Shown here: positions 1 through 5,583 of the stretch, piece by piece
Layout of the letters: the number at the start of each line of letters is the position of its first letter
How positions within the stretch are numbered: position 1 is the first letter of the stretch
Assembly: GCA_016839655.1 (NCBI GenBank)
Contig: JAEOTW010000146.1
Location: forward strand, 1 to 8,747
Direction: 5' to 3'
Source: Promethearchaeota archaeon
GTDB taxonomy: Archaea; Asgardarchaeota; Lokiarchaeia; Sigynarchaeales; SOKP01
DNA length: 8,747 bases
Position numbers and translations under genes: made by a program
The notes under the pieces: model-generated
Told to the model about the DNA's origin: nothing
What the model saw: the letters and a program-made list of their open reading frames with translations, nothing else
The model's database searches: none

Positions 1-673
1 CAAGGAATCTGTCGCCATCCTTTATACTTTCTAAATAGCATAGGATAACTTTTGTCTTTTCATCATTAGCAAGATATTTTATGAAATCTACAGCCCCTAA
101 ATCTGCTTTATTACCTAAACTTATATTACATGAGAATCCATAAGCTTCATTCATACTTACGTCCATCAGCGCGGTAAGCATAGCCCCTGATTGTGATATC
201 ACTGCGATACCTCCCTTTTTAGGTGTTTCAGCAGCGAATGAACCATTATAGTTAAGACCAATAAAACCCAAACAGTTTGGACCTAAAATTCTCATATCAT
301 ATTTTTGTCCAATTTTAATTAATTCTTCCTCTCTCTTAACTCCTTCTCCACCAACTTCTTTAAATCCTGCCGAAATGATGATTAAGCCTTTAACTTTCTT
401 TTTACCACATTCCTCTGCTGCTTTATTCACAAATTTTCCTGGAATAACAAAAATGGCTATATCGATATCTTCTGTAATATCTAATACACTTTTATAACAA
501 GGTAAATCACAAATTTCTACTGCTTTTGGATTTATAGGATAAATTTCTCCACTATAACCTGAGTGAATAATATTGTTCAATACTGTATTACCAACTTTCC
601 CTTCTTTCTCGCTTGCTCCAATTATAGCAATACTTTTTGGATTGAAAAAAAAAGAGATATCTCTATTAGCCAT
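1..673 (-). CDS. ADP-forming acyl-CoA (acetate-CoA) synthetase, N-terminal part, cut by window edge
   Basis: This is the N-terminal 224 codons of an NDP-forming acyl-CoA synthetase, a cytoplasmic enzyme that converts acetyl-CoA or another acyl-CoA plus ADP and phosphate into acid, CoA and ATP. It is the usual archaeal route for making ATP from acyl-CoA. I translated it from the reverse strand, starting at the ATG at 673-671 and running open to the window edge. Residues 1 to about 130 form the CoA-binding Rossmann domain, with FNPKSIAIIGASEKEGKVGN at the start and GPNCLG at 131-136. The succinyl-CoA-ligase-like domain begins near residue 153, with GGIAVISQSGAM and GNKADLG (187-193). The phosphorylated histidine should lie beyond the edge and cannot be checked. 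Whether the beta (ATP-grasp) part is fused or a separate gene is also unseen. It diverges from the cyclophilin gene. Confidence 0.9.
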   Translation of the reverse strand, partial: MANRDISFFFNPKSIAIIGASEKEGKVGNTVLNNIIHSGYSGEIYPINPKAVEICDLPCYKSVLDITEDIDIAIFVIPGKFVNKAAEECGKKKVKGLIIISAGFKEVGGEGVKREEELIKIGQKYDMRILGPNCLGFIGLNYNGSFAAETPKKGGIAVISQSGAMLTALMDVSMNEAYGFSCNISLGNKADLGAVDFIKYLANDEKTKVILCYLESIKDGDRFL

Positions 674-819
674 TTTATTTGTAGATTGAATATAATCCTA
701 AATATGTATAAACATCAAATACATTACTAATTTTTAAATATTTCATTGATTAAAAATAGATCTTTATAAAATAAATTCAAAAACAAAATTGTTAAAAAGA
801 TTTGACCTTTTTTTTCTGT
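674..819. promoter_or_regulatory. Divergent promoter region between acyl-CoA synthetase and cyclophilin genes
   Basis: This very AT-rich 146-base gap separates two divergent starts. For the plus-strand cyclophilin, TTTATAAAAT at 763-772 is a good archaeal TATA-like box and would put transcription start near 793, about 27 bases before the ATG at 820. For the minus-strand synthetase, TATTTAAAAA (reading 740-731) is the best candidate and lies about 60 bases from its ATG. Neither gene has a convincing Shine-Dalgarno site here. The boxes are read by eye in a sequence where chance TATA matches are common. Confidence 0.4.
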
Positions 820-1296
820 ATGACGAGAGTTACTATATTAACAAATAAAGGCGAGATAAATCTTAATTTGTTTGATAGCGATGCTCCGATGACAGTTGCA
901 AGTTTTCTTTATTTAATAAAACAGAACTTCTATAATGGTATTGTATTTCACCGTGTTATTGACGATTTTATGATTCAAGTTGGATGTCCTTTAGGTCGTG
1001 GAACAGGTGGACCAAGAGATAAAGGTATTACTTCTTTTCCTTATCAGGGTCAACAAATCAGTTATCCATTTGCAGATGAATTTAAAAGTGGAAGAAAGTT
1101 TGACAAATCAGGCATTTTAGCTATGGCTAATTCAGGATCTAATACAAACGGTTCGCAAATTTTCATTACTCATGTGCCAACACCATGGTTAACTAATAAG
1201 CATACGATTTTTGGGGAAGTATCAAATCCTTCAGACCAAGAAGTTGTTAATGCAATAGTCCAAGGAGATAAAATAATTGAAATAAAAATAGTCTAA
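820..1296 (+). CDS. Cyclophilin-type peptidyl-prolyl cis-trans isomerase
   Basis: A 158-residue single-domain cyclophilin that catalyses cis-trans isomerisation of proline peptide bonds and so assists protein folding. It has no signal peptide or membrane helix, so it should be cytoplasmic. The family residues are easy to see: FHRVIDDFMIQ at 43-53 supplies the catalytic arginine (R45) with F50, M51 and Q53. AMANSGSNTNGSQIFIT at 101-117 supplies N104, Q113 and F115. PWLTNKHTIFGEV supplies W123, L124 and H128. The tryptophan matches the cyclosporin-contact position of human cyclophilin A, which many bacterial members replace. An in-frame TTG at 802 would add MTFFFC, but the ATG at 820 gives the normal family N-terminus (TRVTILTNKGEINLNLF) and fits the TATA box better. 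It appears to be a single-gene transcript. Confidence 0.95.
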   Translation: MTRVTILTNKGEINLNLFDSDAPMTVASFLYLIKQNFYNGIVFHRVIDDFMIQVGCPLGRGTGGPRDKGITSFPYQGQQISYPFADEFKSGRKFDKSGILAMANSGSNTNGSQIFITHVPTPWLTNKHTIFGEVSNPSDQEVVNAIVQGDKIIEIKIV

Positions 1297-1299
1297 TAC

Positions 1300-1347
1300 T
1301 AACAGATTCTCATCTACCCTTCATTTTTTTTAAAACAAATTCTGTTA
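1300..1347 (+). terminator. Probable terminator of the cyclophilin gene
   Basis: An eight-base T run at 1324-1331 lies 28 bases after the cyclophilin stop codon, the usual form of an archaeal intrinsic terminator. It sits inside a weak inverted repeat, TAACAGA (1300-1306) and TCTGTTA (1341-1347). The loop is long, so the T run is probably the working part. Confidence 0.4.
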
Positions 1348-1486
1348 AGTTTTTCAAAATTACAAAATTAAATTACTTCTTGGGGAAATTTAATGATAAT
1401 ACTAAAAATTTATAGATATTATGTATATTAATAAATTGGATTGTGAATAATTTTTCTTAAAACTACTTTAATTGTGGTTATAACTC
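1348..1486 (+). promoter_or_regulatory. Leader and promoter region of the coiled-coil gene
   Basis: This gap is AT-rich and holds several overlapping TATA-like stretches, for example around AAAAATTTATAG (about 1403-1414) and ATATTAATAAATT (about 1425-1437). I cannot choose between them. No Shine-Dalgarno site precedes the ATG at 1487, and an in-frame TAA at 1481-1483 fixes that start as the first possible one. Confidence 0.3.
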
Positions 1487-2887
1487 ATGAGTAAAGAGCT
1501 AAAAGATTTAATTAATTCTGTTGAAAAAGAAACAAAATCCCAGGCTGAATTAGAGCAAATTATACAATCCTTAAAAGAAGAATTAAATCGATTAGAGTTT
1601 ACTGTTAATGAACAAAAATTATTGATTGAAAATCTCCAGGACCAGATGAAAGATGATGAGCTTGAACAAGTCAAATTACCAAGCGAAATAGAACTTTTAA
1701 AAGATATTATTATTACTCAACGAAAAGAATTAGGAGAAAAAGACAACCTTATTGACAATTTAAATAACAAAATAATGGATTTTGACACGAAATTCGAAGG
1801 AAGTGAAATTAAGGATACAAGAGAATATATAAATGAAGAATTTGTTAATGCTCAGAAATTAATTGTTCAATTAACTGATGAAAATGAGCAATACAAAAAA
1901 CAAATTGAAATGTTTCAGCAAAAAATTGAAGAACTACAATCTAGTACAGAAAATTTAGATGAATTTCTTGATGATGAGTTAAAAATTAGGGAAAATGAAG
2001 AATTGATAAATTTTAAAAAACTTAATTTCCAATTGATGCAAGAAAATGGCATATTGCGTGTTGAGATAGAATCATTGAAAGCAAAATTGCAAGAAAAAAC
2101 AGATGAAACGAGTTATGAGGAATTATATACAGCATATGAAAAAATTGACGCTTTAACCTTAGAATTAAAAGAATATAAATCCCAAATAGAGTTTTTAAAT
2201 GTTAAACTGCAAGAGCAACCAGAAGAGGCAAGTTCTGAAGAGTTGTACAAAGCACATGAAAGAATTGATTCTTTAACTTTAGAGCTAGAAGACTCTAAAT
2301 CACAAATAAAATCTTTACAAGACCAACTAGGAGATTTAAGTGGACCGGTAACAGTATCCACTGAAGAAGCATTAGAATTTGCAAAGCTTAGAGAGGACTT
2401 TGATGAATTAAAATCTAAATTGCATGAATATCAACAGGAAAATGAAAAATTAAATGAAAAGGTAATAGAATTAGAAAAAGAGAATAAAAATATTGAAACT
2501 GTAAAAGTGTTTAATACTTCTATTCCTAAGGGAGTACCAAAAAAAATAAAACATACGCTTTTTAATAGAATGTATCGCTTACTTGATGACGTAAATAGGC
2601 AAAAAGTTGTAGATTCCCTTATTCGGGATTTGAGAAGTAAGAATAGTGAAACTAAGAGTAATGCTATAAAAATATTGAGCCAGATTAAAAATGATAAGAT
2701 ATATAATGCTTTTCTAGAAATCATTGATGACGAGGATTGGATAGTTAGGTATAATCTTATTAAAGCTCTTCATAAATTTGAAAATAAAAGTAATGAATTC
2801 AAGGTTTTGTTAAATAAATTAACTAAAGATACTGATGTAGATGTCCGAGAGCTTGCTGGAAAAATTTTAAATAACCTTTCAGAATAA
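1487..2887 (+). CDS. Long coiled-coil protein with C-terminal HEAT-like repeats
   Basis: A 466-residue soluble protein with no signal peptide or membrane segment, and of unknown function. Residues 1 to about 335 are dense in E, K, Q, L and I with heptad-like spacing, which indicates one or more long coiled coils. A likely break lies near 283-293 (LSGPVTVST). Within the coil, residues 200-239 and 240-279 are a direct 40-residue tandem duplication, each starting KLQE and containing EELY, LTLEL and KSQI. A linker with SIPKGVPKK (345-353) leads to about 100 residues that read as paired HEAT-like helices: NAIKILSQIKNDKIYNAFLE, then EDWIVRYNLIKALHKF, then DVDVRELAGKILNNL. This layout suits a scaffold or tether that dimerises through the coil and binds a partner through the HEAT end. 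That role is inference. I do not recognise a named family, and SMC or Rad50 ATPase motifs are absent. Confidence 0.85.
   Translation: MSKELKDLINSVEKETKSQAELEQIIQSLKEELNRLEFTVNEQKLLIENLQDQMKDDELEQVKLPSEIELLKDIIITQRKELGEKDNLIDNLNNKIMDFDTKFEGSEIKDTREYINEEFVNAQKLIVQLTDENEQYKKQIEMFQQKIEELQSSTENLDEFLDDELKIRENEELINFKKLNFQLMQENGILRVEIESLKAKLQEKTDETSYEELYTAYEKIDALTLELKEYKSQIEFLNVKLQEQPEEASSEELYKAHERIDSLTLELEDSKSQIKSLQDQLGDLSGPVTVSTEEALEFAKLREDFDELKSKLHEYQQENEKLNEKVIELEKENKNIETVKVFNTSIPKGVPKKIKHTLFNRMYRLLDDVNRQKVVDSLIRDLRSKNSETKSNAIKILSQIKNDKIYNAFLEIIDDEDWIVRYNLIKALHKFENKSNEFKVLLNKLTKDTDVDVRELAGKILNNLSE
2084..2323 (+). repeat. In-frame tandem duplication of 120 bp inside the coiled-coil gene
   Basis: Two head-to-tail units, 2084-2203 and 2204-2323, each encode 40 residues. 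Aligned without gaps they share about 73% of bases (32 differences counted) and 24 of 40 residues. Many differences are at third codon positions, which suggests a duplication that has since diverged under selection for the protein. Forty residues is not a whole number of heptads (5.7), so the copies may shift the coiled-coil phase slightly. Confidence 0.85.
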
Positions 2888-2928
2888 TTATATAAAATAG
2901 ATAGAATTATCAAAAGGTATCTTAATTT
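2888..2928 (+). promoter_or_regulatory. TATA-like box and weak ribosome binding site of the 85-residue orphan gene
   Basis: TTATATAAAATAG begins right after the coiled-coil stop codon (about 2888-2900) and is one of the best TATA matches in the window. It would place transcription start near 2920, just before the ATG at 2929. AAAAGGT at 2912-2918 is a weak Shine-Dalgarno candidate. The gene could therefore be transcribed separately, with a near-leaderless message, as well as by readthrough from upstream. Confidence 0.4.
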
Positions 2929-3186
2929 ATGAAAAGAAGATTATTTACACCCAATAGATGGAACTGGAGTCAAAAAGCAGAAAAATGGGTTTATGTTAAA
3001 ATTACTCAAGATGGAAAGAGGAAATATCAATATAAAGTAGATCCTCCACCTGAATTTATCGAATTAACATTAAAAATGAATAAACTTAATGAAAAGCTAT
3101 TGAAAGCAGTAAATCCAGAAGAGAATACAAAAATTTTCAGTGAATTAATGATTATTTCACAAAAAATGCAAGAAATGGGAAAATAG
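2929..3186 (+). CDS. Small basic orphan protein, 85 residues
   Basis: I do not recognise this protein. The first 40 or so residues are basic and aromatic (KRRLFTPNRWNWSQKAEKWV, then VKITQDGKRKYQYKV) and look like a short beta hairpin or sheet. A PPPEF turn (39-43) leads into a helical C-terminus (about 44-84) with L, M and K at helical spacing. There is no cysteine, signal peptide or membrane segment. The basic aromatic half could contact nucleic acid, but that is a guess. It lies 41 bases downstream of the coiled-coil gene on the same strand and may be co-transcribed with it. Its stop codon is one base from the stop codon of the convergent endonuclease V gene. Codon use resembles the neighbouring genes, which supports it being real. 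Confidence 0.7.
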   Translation: MKRRLFTPNRWNWSQKAEKWVYVKITQDGKRKYQYKVDPPPEFIELTLKMNKLNEKLLKAVNPEENTKIFSELMIISQKMQEMGK

Positions 3187-3187
3187 A

Positions 3188-3928
3188 TTATAAGTAATTA
3201 CTAACTTCTTTTCTTGAAAGTTTGTCTGCAAAATATAATGGTTCTGGTTGTCTATGTTCTTTAGTCGTTTCTAAACAGACTCTTATAGCGGTTTCTATAT
3301 TAATTTTATACCCCGTACTTATAAAAACAGGTTTTGAGCCATTTTTTAGACATATTGCATACCCTAATAGCTCGTTTGATGATTCATCAATTGCAATTTC
3401 TGGATTATTCGCCCATATGGGTGCTTTATTTCCTTTGATTAGTTGTATATTATTCCATTTATAATATCCAATATATGGATTTTTTGCTACTCCAATAGTA
3501 GGTATATTTAACGCAAAACCAAGATGAACTGCTTCCCCAAATCTTCTTGGATGTATTTTCCCGTGACCATCACAAATTATAAGATCAGGTGGGTTCGGAA
3601 GTTTTAAAATAACAGTCGCTAAAAGTTTACATTCTCGAAATCCTAAGAATCCAGGTTTATAAGAGAAATTTATAATATCTTTAGCAAAATAATATGATTC
3701 CATTAAATTTTGCTTAAAATTCCATAATACTGCGCATGCTATCCCAAAAGTTGTATTATCTTTTTCGTAATATGAAATATCTGTACCAACAATTTTTTTA
3801 ATTTCCTTCAGAGATTTGAAATTTTCTTTTTCTATTGCTTGATCTACTAATTTTCGATATTTAATTTGAAGTATTTTTGCTTCCTCTATTGAATAATTAT
3901 CAATTAGTAATTCATGAATATTAGACAT
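3188..3928 (-). CDS. nfi: Endonuclease V (deoxyinosine repair nuclease)
   Basis: Endonuclease V cuts DNA, or RNA in some lineages, near inosine and so starts repair of deaminated adenine. The 246 residues cover the whole family length. Metal-binding acidic residues are all visible: D50 in VGTDISYY, E99 in PGFLGFREC and D120 in PDLIICDGHGKIHPRRFG. IPTIGVAKNPYIG (142-154) carries the conserved lysine K149, and KPVFISTGYKI and RQPEPLYFADKLS complete the family pattern. The strand-separating wedge motif, PYIP in the Thermotoga enzyme, reads SYKP at 89-92, so its tyrosine is kept but two positions differ. The ATG at 3928 gives a normal N-terminus. The gene diverges from cooC and converges with the 85-residue orphan. 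No repair partner is adjacent. Confidence 0.95.
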   Translation of the reverse strand: MSNIHELLIDNYSIEEAKILQIKYRKLVDQAIEKENFKSLKEIKKIVGTDISYYEKDNTTFGIACAVLWNFKQNLMESYYFAKDIINFSYKPGFLGFRECKLLATVILKLPNPPDLIICDGHGKIHPRRFGEAVHLGFALNIPTIGVAKNPYIGYYKWNNIQLIKGNKAPIWANNPEIAIDESSNELLGYAICLKNGSKPVFISTGYKINIETAIRVCLETTKEHRQPEPLYFADKLSRKEVSNYL

Positions 3929-4081
3929 ACTAAACTATCTGATTAAAGTACTTATGTAACATTAAAGAGTAATAATTTAATATTATACTAGTTTAGCAAT
4001 TCGCTCTAAATTATTTATTATTATAAATATAAAATTTAATTTGTTTAGACTTATACTCTTAATTAGTTTGGTGAGTTTTCT
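3929..4081. promoter_or_regulatory. Divergent promoter region between endonuclease V and cooC, with cooC ribosome binding site
   Basis: For cooC, TTATAAATATAAAA at 4021-4034 is a good TATA-like box, giving a start of transcription near 4055. GGTGA at 4070-4074 matches the archaeal anti-Shine-Dalgarno sequence and sits seven bases before the ATG at 4082. For endonuclease V the best minus-strand TATA candidate is TATAATATTAAATTA around 3973-3987, about 50 bases from its ATG, with no clear ribosome binding site. I see no obvious operator repeat between them. Confidence 0.4.
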
Positions 4082-4885
4082 ATGAAAATTAGTGTAAGTG
4101 GAAAAGGTGGTGTCGGTAAGACTCTTGTGGCTGGTATTTTAGCCAGATTGTTTGCACAGGACGATTTTAAGGTTTTAGCAATCGATAACGATTCAGCTAT
4201 GAATCTTAGCTATACTTTAGGCATAGATGAAGAAACTAAAGCTCGTATTGTACCTATTAAAGAAATGAAGTCAATGATAGAGGAAAGAACAAATGTAGAT
4301 GGTGCTGGACCTGGAGTTTATAACATTAATCCTGAAGTTTCTGACATACCTGATAAATTTAAAGTGTCTGTTAAAGATAGTTTACAATTACTTGTTTTAG
4401 GGGGAATTGAAGAACCTGCTACAGGATGTTTATGTCCCGAAAATGCTTTAATAAGAACCTTGTTATATAATTTATTTGTTAAAAGAGATGAGGTTGTAAT
4501 CGTTGATTTTGAAGCAGGTATCGAACATCTGGGGCGTGGTACAGCAAAAGGAATTGATGTAATGTTGGTTATAACAGAACCATCTCAAAAATCTTTAGAT
4601 TTATGCAAGAAAATAATTGACCTTTCTAAAAAATTAGGAGTTATTAACATTTACCTCATTGCTAATAAAATAACTGATGATTCTCAAAAAGATATAATAA
4701 ACCAAAAAATTAATGATTGGGATGTTCCTCTTTATCATTCAATACCATTGGATCCAGAAATTGGGAAGGCTGATTTAGAGGGTAAATCTCCAATTGATTT
4801 TAATTCAAATTCGGAAGCAATTCAATCGATAAAAAAACTTTATTATAAATTAAAGAAATTGAAAGCTGAACTGTTTGATCTATAA
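4082..4885 (+). CDS. cooC: CooC/AcsF-type nickel-insertion ATPase for CO dehydrogenase
   Basis: A 267-residue P-loop ATPase of the MinD/SIMIBI class. CooC proteins dimerise with ATP and deliver or stabilise nickel during assembly of the active-site cluster of CO dehydrogenase or acetyl-CoA synthase. GKGGVGKT at 7-14 is the deviant Walker A motif with the signature lysine K8. The nickel-binding Cys-X-Cys is C116 and C118 in GCLCPENALIRTLL, and VIVDFEAGIEHLGRGT (139-154) is the family-specific Walker B region. NINPEVSDIPDKF also matches CooC rather than MinD, ParA or NifH. It is soluble and cytoplasmic. No CO dehydrogenase subunit is adjacent, so it must act on an enzyme encoded elsewhere. That enzyme would imply a Wood-Ljungdahl or CO-oxidising pathway, which is inference. 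Confidence 0.92.
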   Translation: MKISVSGKGGVGKTLVAGILARLFAQDDFKVLAIDNDSAMNLSYTLGIDEETKARIVPIKEMKSMIEERTNVDGAGPGVYNINPEVSDIPDKFKVSVKDSLQLLVLGGIEEPATGCLCPENALIRTLLYNLFVKRDEVVIVDFEAGIEHLGRGTAKGIDVMLVITEPSQKSLDLCKKIIDLSKKLGVINIYLIANKITDDSQKDIINQKINDWDVPLYHSIPLDPEIGKADLEGKSPIDFNSNSEAIQSIKKLYYKLKKLKAELFDL

Positions 4886-5003
4886 ATATAAAAAATATTT
4901 TCAACTTCTACATTAGAACCTTTTTATACTTTATTTGTATTTAGAATATTGGAGATAATCCAAAATTATAAAAACTATAATAAAAGGAGGGGGAATAAAG
5001 AAG
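4886..5003 (+). promoter_or_regulatory. End of cooC transcript, and TATA and strong ribosome binding site of the small membrane protein gene
   Basis: A T-rich stretch at about 4919-4942 could end the cooC transcript. It also includes TTTTTATACTTTA (about 4920-4932), a TATA candidate for the next gene that gives transcription start near 4950. AAGGAGGGGG at 4984-4993 is the strongest Shine-Dalgarno-like sequence in the window. It lies 10 bases before the TTG at 5004 (13 from the GGAGG core), and that is the main reason for accepting a TTG start there. Confidence 0.45.
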
Positions 5004-5186
5004 TTGAGGAAGAAAGAAAACCTTCTAGTATTAGGAATGATTTCTTTGATCATAGCATTTGTCTTAGAAATGGCAGGTAATGGGGCTCTATTTGCTAACT
5101 TATTGAGTCTATTGTTTGTAGGAATCGCTATCTTTTCTAATGCTGGATATTTAGTTTTGACTTCTTTAGGAAAAAATAAGAAATAG
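5004..5186 (+). CDS. Small two-helix membrane protein, 60 residues, TTG start
   Basis: I do not recognise this protein. It has a basic N-terminus (MRKKEN), two hydrophobic stretches (about residues 7-23 and 28-54) joined by a short EMAGNGA turn, and a basic tail (GKNKK). This predicts a small integral membrane hairpin with both ends in the cytoplasm by the positive-inside rule. No other in-frame start lies between the upstream stop at 4956 and the TTG. The next ATG (codon 12) would cut into the first helix and lose the spacing to the strong ribosome binding site. It follows cooC by 118 bases but probably has its own promoter. It converges with hypC across a T-run terminator. Confidence 0.65.
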   Translation: MRKKENLLVLGMISLIIAFVLEMAGNGALFANLLSLLFVGIAIFSNAGYLVLTSLGKNKK

Positions 5187-5204
5187 CCCCAATTTTTTTT
5201 TTTC
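5167..5204. terminator. Shared bidirectional terminator between the small membrane protein gene and hypC
   Basis: On the plus strand an eleven-base T run (5193-5203) starts six bases after the stop codon at 5184-5186. For minus-strand transcripts of hypC, the A-rich stretch AAAAAATAAGAAAT at 5171-5184 reads as a T-rich run, so each gene stops at or inside the end of the other. The A and T tracts could also pair around GCCCC, but the T run alone is enough for an archaeal terminator. Confidence 0.55.
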
Positions 5205-5445
5205 AAATCATATCTGTCAAATCTAAATCTTGCTCATCAGCTATTTCTTTCCACTGTTCAATAGCTACTTTAGCTTCTTCTTCGTTAATCATTTCAATTG
5301 CATATCCTGCGTGAACAATAACATACTTTCCAATTTCAGGATTTTGAATTAAGGCAATTATTACATTTTGTTTAATTCCGTCAAAATCTACTAAAGCAGA
5401 ATTATCATTAATTTCCAAAATTTTTCCAGGTATTGCTAAACACAT
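5203..5445 (-). CDS. hypC: [NiFe]-hydrogenase maturation chaperone HypC
   Basis: HypC is a small cytoplasmic chaperone that works with HypD to carry the Fe(CN)2CO unit to the large subunit of [NiFe]-hydrogenase. The 80-residue length is normal for the family. The diagnostic N-terminus MCLAIPGKI is intact, with the essential C2 directly after the initiator methionine, which also fixes the start. IGKYVIVHAGYAIEMINEEEA (37-57) is the second conserved block. It stands alone here; hypD, hypE, hypA, hypB and the hydrogenase are not in the window. The upstream region has a TATA-like stretch around 5480-5505 on the minus strand. Its presence implies that the organism makes a [NiFe]-hydrogenase, which would suit the nearby HdrBC. 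Confidence 0.95.
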   Translation of the reverse strand: MCLAIPGKILEINDNSALVDFDGIKQNVIIALIQNPEIGKYVIVHAGYAIEMINEEEAKVAIEQWKEIADEQDLDLTDMI

Positions 5446-5583
5446 ACAGATTCTTTGTTAATAGCTAATGTAGGTATTTCTTATAATATACTTAAATAAA
5501 TAAAATTACCCTTTACTTTTAATAATTCAATTATTTATTTGAAATTAGTTAGAATTAGAATTTTTCTGAAAAAATATTATTTT
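5446..5583 (-). promoter_or_regulatory. Gap between the 264-residue orphan and hypC; hypC promoter
   Basis: Minus-strand TATTTAAGTATATTATAAG (about 5479-5500) is the likely TATA region for hypC. A run of six A at 5569-5574 reads as T on the minus strand and may end the transcript of the 264-residue gene, though weakly. I see no small gene or structured RNA here. Confidence 0.3.

Noticed and set aside
802..819. TTG start upstream of the cyclophilin ATG, adding MTFFFC
   Set aside because: The ATG at 820 gives the usual cyclophilin N-terminus, and the extra residues are a homopolymer-like tract with no family match.
1468..1674. 68-codon open frame on the minus strand
   Set aside because: Antisense to the start of the coiled-coil gene, with a serine- and phenylalanine-rich composition and no recognisable motif.
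2084..2323. CRISPR-like or mobile-element repeat
   Set aside because: There are only two adjacent diverged units with no spacers, and they are in frame within a coding sequence.
2113..2361. 82-codon open frame on the minus strand
   Set aside because: It lies wholly antisense to the coiled-coil repeat region and its serine- and leucine-rich translation is the expected shadow of E/K/L-rich codons.
2431..2724. 97-codon open frame on the minus strand, hydrophobic
   Set aside because: Antisense to the coiled-coil gene; the hydrophobic runs come from reversed lysine- and glutamate-rich codons.
3222..3464. 80-codon open frame on the plus strand
   Set aside because: Antisense to endonuclease V, whose conserved motifs fix the true coding strand.
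4082..4885. MinD, ParA or NifH identity for the P-loop ATPase
   Set aside because: The Cys-X-Cys in GCLCPEN and the DFEAGIEHLGRGT block are specific to CooC-type proteins.
4931..5206. 91-codon open frame on the minus strand
   Set aside because: Overlaps the small membrane protein gene, its upstream Shine-Dalgarno site and the T-run terminator, and has proline- and asparagine-rich low-complexity content.
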